A stretch of 64,000 nt of DNA from Arthrobacter sp. 24S4-2 (lineage in GTDB: Bacteria; Actinomycetota; Actinomycetes; Actinomycetales; Micrococcaceae), in contig NZ_CP040018.1 of assembly GCF_005280255.1 (NCBI RefSeq), positions 4,402,001 through 4,466,000 on the forward strand, given 5' to 3'. A program made the translations under genes and the position numbers. The notes below the pieces were generated by a model. That model ran no database searches and was not told the DNA's origin. It saw nothing but the letters and a program-made list of their open reading frames with translations. Positions 58,524 through 64,000 of this stretch are shown piece after piece (position 1 is the first letter of the stretch; each line of letters begins with the position of its first letter).

Positions 58524-59768
58524 ATGCTCTCAGACACCTCTGCTCCTGTCATCAAGGCAACGCTGCCTGTAGTAGGCGAACACATCGAGGAGATTGCCAA
58601 GCGGTTCTACGAGCACATGTTCGAGGCGCGCCCGGATCTCCTGGACGGTCTCTTCAACCGGGGTAACCAGGCGGACGGGCGGCAGCAGCAGGCACTGGCG
58701 GGGTCCATCGCCTCGTTCGCCGGGCTCCTCGTCGACAAGCCCGACCAGCTGCCGGACCACCTGCTCTCCCGGATAGCCCACAAGCACGTCTCACTGGGCC
58801 TGAGCGCGGACCAGTACCAGGTGGTCCATGACCATCTGATGTGGTCGATAGTGGACGTCCTGGGAGATGCCGTGACGCCCGAAGTTGCAGCTGCCTGGGA
58901 CGAGGTCTACTGGCTCATGGCCAACATGCTCATCAACAAGGAGCGGGGACTCTACAACGCCGTGCACCTCTCACCCGAGACGATCTGGCGGACCTGGCGA
59001 GTTGCCCGGCGGATCCAGGAAACCGACGACGTGGTCACGTTCATCGTGGAACGAACCGACGAGCGCGACGTCAAACCGTCCCTGCCCGGCCAGTACGTCA
59101 CCATCAAGATGCCCATGCATGACGGCGTGCACCAGCCCAGGCAATACAGCCTCACCAGGGCCGACGACGGGCATCACCGGCAGTTCGCGGTGAAGCGCGT
59201 TCATGGCCTCCCGACACCCGACGGCGAGATGTCCAACCTGCTCCACAACGAGGTCCAGGAGGGCGACGAAGTGGTGCTTTCGGCACCTTTCGGTGATGTG
59301 GTCCTGGAATACACGGACAGGCCTGTGGTCCTGGCCAGCGCGGGCATCGGGATCACGCCCATGGCCGGAATGCTTTCCCACCTGGTGAAGTCCGGTTCCC
59401 GGCGCCAAGTCATGCTCCTCCACGCGGATGACACGGCTGAATCCTTCCCGCTGCGGGCCCAGGTCACCGAGGATCTCGCGCAATTGCCAGACTCGTCGTT
59501 GTGCACGTGGTTCCTTGAGCCGGCGGTCCCAGGGACGGGCGGGACGGGCGGGACGGGCGGGACGGGCGGGGCCGGAGGTGCGCCCGAGTTCGAAGGTTTC
59601 ATGGACGTCAACGCGGTCGATCTGCCTGACGACGCCGAATACTATCTGTGCGGCCCCCTGCCCTTCCTCAAGTCAGTCCGGAGCGCGCTCGTTGCAAAGG
59701 GCGTACCGGCCAAGGACATCCAGTACGAAGTGTTCGGCCCGGACCTCTGGCTGGCCGATTTCCAGTAG
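58524..59768 (+). CDS. hmp: Flavohemoprotein (nitric oxide dioxygenase)
   Basis: A 414-residue flavohemoglobin that oxidises nitric oxide to nitrate using NADH and O2. The globin domain (1-137) has the proximal heme His in RIAHKHVSLGL; the FAD domain has RQYSLTRADDG; the NAD domain has LASAGIGITPMAGML and YYLCGPLPFLKSV. A Gly-Thr repeat (about residues 337-352), encoded by four exact 9-bp copies, is inserted within the NAD domain and is not usual for the family. ATG at 58524 has GGAAGGGACC upstream. Confidence 0.93.
   Translation: MLSDTSAPVIKATLPVVGEHIEEIAKRFYEHMFEARPDLLDGLFNRGNQADGRQQQALAGSIASFAGLLVDKPDQLPDHLLSRIAHKHVSLGLSADQYQVVHDHLMWSIVDVLGDAVTPEVAAAWDEVYWLMANMLINKERGLYNAVHLSPETIWRTWRVARRIQETDDVVTFIVERTDERDVKPSLPGQYVTIKMPMHDGVHQPRQYSLTRADDGHHRQFAVKRVHGLPTPDGEMSNLLHNEVQEGDEVVLSAPFGDVVLEYTDRPVVLASAGIGITPMAGMLSHLVKSGSRRQVMLLHADDTAESFPLRAQVTEDLAQLPDSSLCTWFLEPAVPGTGGTGGTGGTGGAGGAPEFEGFMDVNAVDLPDDAEYYLCGPLPFLKSVRSALVAKGVPAKDIQYEVFGPDLWLADFQ
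59532..59567 (+). repeat. Four exact 9-bp repeats inside hmp
   Basis: GGGACGGGC occurs four times in succession, encoding Gly-Thr-Gly triplets in frame within the NAD-binding domain of the flavohemoprotein. Unit length is a multiple of three, so copy-number changes would alter length without breaking the frame. Confidence 0.85.
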
Positions 59769-59822
59769 CGGCGCCGCACCAAGGGGCTCAGCGGCGCGAG
59801 CGGCGCCGCGCTAAGCGCCGGC

Positions 59823-62453
59823 TCAGCGGCGCAAGCGCCGCCTGGCCAGGAGCAGCGCGACCCCGCCGAGCAGCAGCACTGCAGCCCCGACTCCGGCGGC
59901 CGCAAGCAGGCCGTCGGCTCCGGTGGCGGGCAACTGTCCGGATCCCGACGGCGTGACGCCGGCAGGCACGATCACCGGGGCCGGGTCAACGATGAACGCG
60001 ACGTTGGCCGCCGCCGATGTGACGCCGTCGACCGTCTGGCTCACAGCCACGGTGTGGGTGCCTGCTGCCAGTCCGTCCGGCAATGCTGCGCTCCAGGTAC
60101 CGTTCGAGGCGGTCTGTCCGGCCGCGGCGCCGTCGATCACCACGCTCACCACGGCACCGTTCAGCGCCGAACCGGTGATCCGCTGCGGAACGGCATCGTG
60201 GGCAAAATGCTGAACGTTCTGGATGTTGGTAATGGCGGGTGCCGGCGGCACCAGGGTGAAGGTCCGGCTCGTAACGGGGCCGTCCGCAACGCCCCGGGCG
60301 GTCTGAGCTGCCTTGACGGTGAAGGAGCCGAACCTGGCGTTGCCGCTGAAGGGGACAGCCCATTTGCCGTCGAGGCCAACCACGGCCTGGCCCGAGGCGT
60401 CACCGGAGAGTTTCACCGTGGCACCGGGCGTGCCTGTTCCTTCGATGCTTTCGACGGCGGTGCGGGACTCGCTGTCCCCCGGGCTGGTGATCTCCGGTGC
60501 AGGCAGGTCTGACGGCAGCACGGTGACCTCGAACGAGGCTGCGCCGGAGTGGCTGAAGCCGTTGATGGTTTCGGCCGTAAAACCCAACCTGCCGGCCGGA
60601 GAAGGCGCTGGGAACTGCCATTGCCCCGAGTTATCCACCGGTATTTCCAGGGGCGCCTGCCCCGGCACCGTGACGCGCACTTTCGAGCCTGCCGCGACGG
60701 CGGAGGCCGGGGCTGCCGGAACGTGGCCCGTGATGGTCTGGCCAACCGCAACCCCGGCGCCACCGGCCGGTTCCGTCAGCACGGGTTTGTTGAGGAACAG
60801 CTGAAGCTGAACGCCGGGCAGCCGGGTCATGGCGTCCTCCAGCGTGGTGGCAACGGCGAAGTTCGCCACCGAGCCCGGTGCGTCTCCCGCGGAATGCGTG
60901 CCAACGGCGAAGTTACCGCTGATCCACGGACCGCCCGAGTCGCCGCCGCTGGACTGGACGGAGTTGGACAGGAAACCGTGGAATGCCCGGAGGTCGGCGG
61001 GGTCGGTGGTGATTCCACCCACCACGTAGATCCCCACCTCATCCACGGTGCCGCAGGACCAGTGCTCGGTGCGGCCCGACCGGCAGACGGGTTGCCCCGG
61101 AGACGGCGACGCTGTTCCGATGATCTTCACGGACGTGGACGCGGGATCGGCGGGGGCATCCCACCGCGTGGCGGCCGGCTGAACATCCAGGCCGGACCGG
61201 ATGCCCTCGATCACGGCGATATCTGTGCCGATGTTTCCGGGGTTGGACTCGTCTCCGGTGATCCAGGAGTTGCCGGGCCCTCCGAACTGGCTGAAGCCCA
61301 TTGTCCCGAGCAGTTTGTTGGCAGGCGATTCCGGGAGCTCCACGTCCGCCGTTGAAAGGGTGCCGTCTTCAGTGCAGTGGCCGGCGGTGAGCACCAGGGG
61401 GTCGCCGGCCGGGCTGTACGCGCCGTACCCGGCGGAGCACCTGATGCCGCCGTTTAGGACATAGCCCTGGCCGCCGAAGAAGTCCTCTTCCGGGGCCAGC
61501 GGTTCGCCCTGCTCCAGCCGGACATTTGAATAGCGTGCAACGAATTCCGCCGGCGAGGCCGCGGGTGTAGCTGCAGGAGCCGTGGATTCCGTAGCGCCGC
61601 CGGCCGGAGTTGCCGGTTCCGCCAACGCCGCCGGGGCCGCGGGGGAAACCTGGGCGCGGCCGGCCGGAGTTGCCGGTTCCGCCAACGCCGCCGGGGCCGC
61701 GGGGGAAACCTGGGCGCGGCCGGCCTCCGCCTGGTTGGTTCCGCCGGTGCGGATCACAAAGCTGCCGTTCGTGTAGGCCACGGCCTGAAGGCCTGCGGCA
61801 CCAACCTCACGGACGTAGTCCTTGAACAGCTGTTCCGTGCTTGCCGCGACGCGTTCCGGGGCTGCCGGCGCGGTCGGCGCGGACGTCGGGGCGGCGGCGG
61901 CGGCAGCGGGGACTGTCGGTGCAGGGGCGGTAGCTTTAGCGGCGGGTGCAACAAGGACGAATTCACCGGGCGCACCCGCAGCATCTCCGGCTACAGCCTG
62001 CCCCGCACCACTTTGCCCCGCAGCATTGAGTTCCGCGACCCGGGCCTCAAGCCGAGGTCCGCTCCCCTCCACCACGATCCTTCCGTCCTTCAAGCTGATT
62101 CCCACATAGCCGGGCAGCGCTCGCAAGGAGGCAACGGCGTCGGCCGCGCGTTTGCCCTGCCCACCCGCGGCGTTGAACTGTTCCAGCGTCATATCCAGGT
62201 CGCGGAGGACTGCCTCCGTCAGCCCGGCGTCGCTGATGCCAGGCGCTGAAACACCGGCGGCCGGCGGCGACGCCGCCGAAGAGCCCGCCGCCGAAGCAGC
62301 AGCGGGAGCCGAAGCAGCAGCCGGCGCAGGAACCGGCGCTCCGGACTCCGCCGAAGCCGGAACGGCCAGGAAGGTGGAGCCGAGGGCCAGGGCGGCGGCG
62401 GCAGCCAGCCCCAGGGCGCGGTTGAACCGTTTCCGTGCGGAATGGAGCGTCAA
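59823..62453 (-). CDS. Secreted S1-family serine protease with sortase anchor (LPATG)
   Basis: About 876 residues. A signal peptide (ALGLAAAAALALGSTFLAVPASA) is followed by an Ala/Pro-rich region and a propeptide-like segment (LRDLDMTLEQFNAAGGQGKR). The chymotrypsin-fold protease has His in PLVLTAGHCTEDG, Asp in NIGTDIAVIEG and Ser in SSGGDSGGPW. Several Ig-like repeats follow, then LPATG, a membrane helix and RRRLRR, so it should be wall-anchored. TTG at 62453 with GGGGGA upstream is preferred; another TTG lies at 62465. An exact 60-bp duplication lies between the propeptide and protease regions. Confidence 0.88.
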   Translation of the reverse strand: MTLHSARKRFNRALGLAAAAALALGSTFLAVPASAESGAPVPAPAAASAPAAASAAGSSAASPPAAGVSAPGISDAGLTEAVLRDLDMTLEQFNAAGGQGKRAADAVASLRALPGYVGISLKDGRIVVEGSGPRLEARVAELNAAGQSGAGQAVAGDAAGAPGEFVLVAPAAKATAPAPTVPAAAAAAPTSAPTAPAAPERVAASTEQLFKDYVREVGAAGLQAVAYTNGSFVIRTGGTNQAEAGRAQVSPAAPAALAEPATPAGRAQVSPAAPAALAEPATPAGGATESTAPAATPAASPAEFVARYSNVRLEQGEPLAPEEDFFGGQGYVLNGGIRCSAGYGAYSPAGDPLVLTAGHCTEDGTLSTADVELPESPANKLLGTMGFSQFGGPGNSWITGDESNPGNIGTDIAVIEGIRSGLDVQPAATRWDAPADPASTSVKIIGTASPSPGQPVCRSGRTEHWSCGTVDEVGIYVVGGITTDPADLRAFHGFLSNSVQSSGGDSGGPWISGNFAVGTHSAGDAPGSVANFAVATTLEDAMTRLPGVQLQLFLNKPVLTEPAGGAGVAVGQTITGHVPAAPASAVAAGSKVRVTVPGQAPLEIPVDNSGQWQFPAPSPAGRLGFTAETINGFSHSGAASFEVTVLPSDLPAPEITSPGDSESRTAVESIEGTGTPGATVKLSGDASGQAVVGLDGKWAVPFSGNARFGSFTVKAAQTARGVADGPVTSRTFTLVPPAPAITNIQNVQHFAHDAVPQRITGSALNGAVVSVVIDGAAAGQTASNGTWSAALPDGLAAGTHTVAVSQTVDGVTSAAANVAFIVDPAPVIVPAGVTPSGSGQLPATGADGLLAAAGVGAAVLLLGGVALLLARRRLRR
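61601..61720 (-). repeat. Exact 60-bp tandem duplication in the protease gene
   Basis: Positions 61601-61660 and 61661-61720 are identical, encoding two copies of a 20-residue Ala/Pro/Glu-rich linker (GRAQVSPAAPAALAEPATPA). Being in frame, it lengthens the linker ahead of the catalytic domain. Identity over all 60 bases implies a recent event or active homogenisation. Confidence 0.9.
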
Positions 62454-62472
62454 AGTGTCCCCCAAATGTCGT

Positions 62473-63186
62473 TCATGTCGTCACCCTGGTTGCCAGCCTG
62501 GACCGGATGGCAGCCAACTCGGCAGCGGTGATCCCGTGCCGCAAGAGGTAGTTTTCGGTATCCAGCCGCCGGACGAATTCCAGTGCCCCGCCGCCGCGCT
62601 TCTCCAGCAGGGGAACCAACGCGGCTTCGTCAAGATAGCGCTCATGTTTGTGGGGCGGACTGGCCGTGCGGTGGCGTTCGTTGATGGCCCGCATGGCCGC
62701 CTGGTAAGCGGAAACGATCCGATGGTCACCTGCGCCGGAGAGGTCCTGCAGCATGGCAGCGACCATTCCACTGCGGTCCCGCCCGGCCGAGCAGTGAATC
62801 ACCACGCCGGCAGGGGCGGCGGCCACAGCCCTGAAAACGGCCACGAGCTTGTCCGGAAACAGACGCGTATTGGCCGCGTAGCAGGCCGGATCGTTCAGGT
62901 ACGGGGAACACAGCTCCTTGAACTCCGGGTGATCGGGGTCCTCGGTGGGAGCGTGCACGACGTGGAACGCCGCCAGCACGTCCGGACCCACTTCCGGGTC
63001 GGTATCCCGGTGGCCGTGCTCCGCGGCGTTGCGCAGGTCGATCACGGTGCGGACGCCGTCGTCGTACGCCTGGGACCAGCCCGCCTCGGTGACCCATTCC
63101 CGGCGCCCCATCCTGAAGACGCTGCCCGAAATGCGCCACGCATTCACGGCTCCGTCCCAGTGCACGGGCTGTCCAGGCTGTTCCAT
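62473..63186 (-). CDS. Tyrosine-type protein phosphatase (Y_phosphatase3/DSP-like)
   Basis: About 237 residues with the catalytic loop VVIHCSAGRDRSGMVAAML (C-x5-R). The N-terminal strand (VHWDGAVNAWRISGSVFRMG, VRTVIDLRNAAEHGHRD) is typical of the Y_phosphatase3 group related to LipA/PtpB phosphatases, which act on phosphotyrosine and phosphoinositides. ATG at 63186 is preferred; a GTG at 63222 is in frame. It ends 20 bases before the start of the protease gene on the same strand, so co-transcription is possible. Confidence 0.85.
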   Translation of the reverse strand: MEQPGQPVHWDGAVNAWRISGSVFRMGRREWVTEAGWSQAYDDGVRTVIDLRNAAEHGHRDTDPEVGPDVLAAFHVVHAPTEDPDHPEFKELCSPYLNDPACYAANTRLFPDKLVAVFRAVAAAPAGVVIHCSAGRDRSGMVAAMLQDLSGAGDHRIVSAYQAAMRAINERHRTASPPHKHERYLDEAALVPLLEKRGGGALEFVRRLDTENYLLRHGITAAELAAIRSRLATRVTT

Positions 63187-63381
63187 CCAGACAGCTAACC
63201 ACAGAGCCCCGACATCCGGCACCGCTTCCTGGCGAAAAATGGAGTGGCGGCCGGCCGGTCTTTGGGTGGTCGGAACCGTATGCCTCCAGCCCGCCCGGGA
63301 GTACTCTTAGGCGTAATTGCGGCTCTGCCGCCTGCCCCGGCCGCACAGCCCGGTGCACAATTCAGATCAAAGGGGAGACTG

Positions 63382-64000
63382 ATGGGTGACCGGATATTAC
63401 GACGGCGGCGCGCGGCGTTCGGGGCCGGCCTGGCTACGCTGGCACTGGCTTTGGGGACCGCGGCGGGTCCGGCGGGAGCGGCACCGGCTCCGCAGGTCAG
63501 CTACGTCGCCATCGGTGACTCCTACACCGCGGGAACAGGTGCGGGGGCAGCCATCAAACCGGACAACACCACCTGCTGGCAAAGCAGCCCGGGGTACGTT
63601 GCCGACGTCGACAACACAGGCCGGGTGTCCCTGGTGGTCAACGCCGCCTGCCACGGGGCACTCCTTACCGGTGGCACTGAAACGAGCGTTGAAACCCAGA
63701 TCAGCACGCTGGCCTTTACCAGGGCCCTGAATGCGTCCACCAGCATGGTCACCGTCACTGCCGGAGCCAATGACGCCGGCGTGACCCAGGTGCTGCTGGC
63801 CTGCGCCACCTATGGCGTGGAACAGTGCGCCGCCGCGGTGGCAGCCTCCGAAGGCGCCCTGGCGCCGGTTGGTGCCGGGCTGGAGACTGCCTACAACACG
63901 ATCCATGCGTTTGCCCCTCCGCGAAGATCGCGGTTATGGGCTATCCGAGGCTGTTCGAGCCCGCCGCGGGGGATCCCTACTTCTCCTTGGACGAGCAGCG
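63382..64000 (+). pseudogene. Secreted SGNH/GDSL hydrolase, partial, with a one-base frameshift
   Basis: ATG at 63382 (AGGGGAG upstream) begins a signal peptide with an arginine cluster (RRRRAAFGAGLATLALALG), suggesting possible Tat export. The SGNH block I motif VSYVAIGDSYTAGTG holds the nucleophile Ser, and MVTVTAGANDAG is block III. Near 63914-63917 (CCCC) the frame breaks: adding one base gives FAPSAKIAVMGYPRLFEP and continues to the window end. The substrate is probably an acyl ester or lipid. The 3' end lies outside the window. Confidence 0.82.

Overview
The window looks like chromosome from a high-GC actinobacterium, most likely an Arthrobacter-type member of the Micrococcaceae. The evidence is the strong G/C third-position bias, GTG/TTG starts, a DUF222-HNH endonuclease, a streptomycete-style (SCO6880-like) conjugation module, a phenylacetate (paa) module under a TetR regulator, and two-domain peptide ABC ATPases. 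This assignment rests on family resemblance read by eye, not on a search.

Layout. 1-900: an IS3-family insertion sequence running off the left edge, next to the C-terminal stump of a serine recombinase. 1258-7810: a truncated conjugation module (5'-less SCO6880-like gene, VirB4-like ATPase, VirD4/TraG coupling protein, DUF4913 protein), with a VOC-fold gene sitting backwards between the two ATPases. 7812-19525: a catabolic locus. On the minus strand it has amidohydrolase, solute-binding lipoprotein, two permeases, a double ATPase and a frameshifted FAD amine oxidase. Diverging from these are a TetR regulator, then a cupin, an aminoaldehyde-type dehydrogenase and a small protein. 19590-21268: a complete IS1182-family element with identifiable ends. 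21639-25543: an AraC/GyrI regulator, a Ser/Thr kinase with a lipoprotein partner, and a membrane protein. 25657-29219: an HPr-kinase-like protein, a low-molecular-weight tyrosine phosphatase, an LCP ligase and a lone receiver domain, probably concerned with envelope polymers. 29222-43975: regulators paired with membrane proteins, oligopeptidase B, an HNH protein, several decayed genes, an amidohydrolase, a GNAT enzyme and an Egghead-like glycosyltransferase. 44537-48192: pta and ackA with a small acidic gene between them on the other strand. 50822-58075: paaI, paaK, a TetR (PaaR-like) gene, DUF427, VOC, paaZ and a second thioesterase. 58524-64000: flavohemoprotein, a sortase-anchored S1 protease, a tyrosine phosphatase and a partial SGNH hydrolase.

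How parts work together. The catabolic locus reads as an import, hydrolysis, amine oxidation and aldehyde oxidation route with its own repressor; a perfect GTCAACA-c-TGTTGAC palindrome lies in the divergent promoter. The three paa transcription units share a TTCGGT-type operator motif, although the ring epoxidase genes paaABCDE are not in this window.

Most unusual structure. At 55151-55380 there is an exactly 32-bp-periodic array: four direct copies and four inverted copies of a 17-bp element around a 4-bp centre. Other features worth attention are three separate one-base frameshifts, all in G/C runs (8065, 38877, 63914), several minisatellites at gene 3' ends, and many gene stumps. No tRNA, rRNA or CRISPR array was seen.
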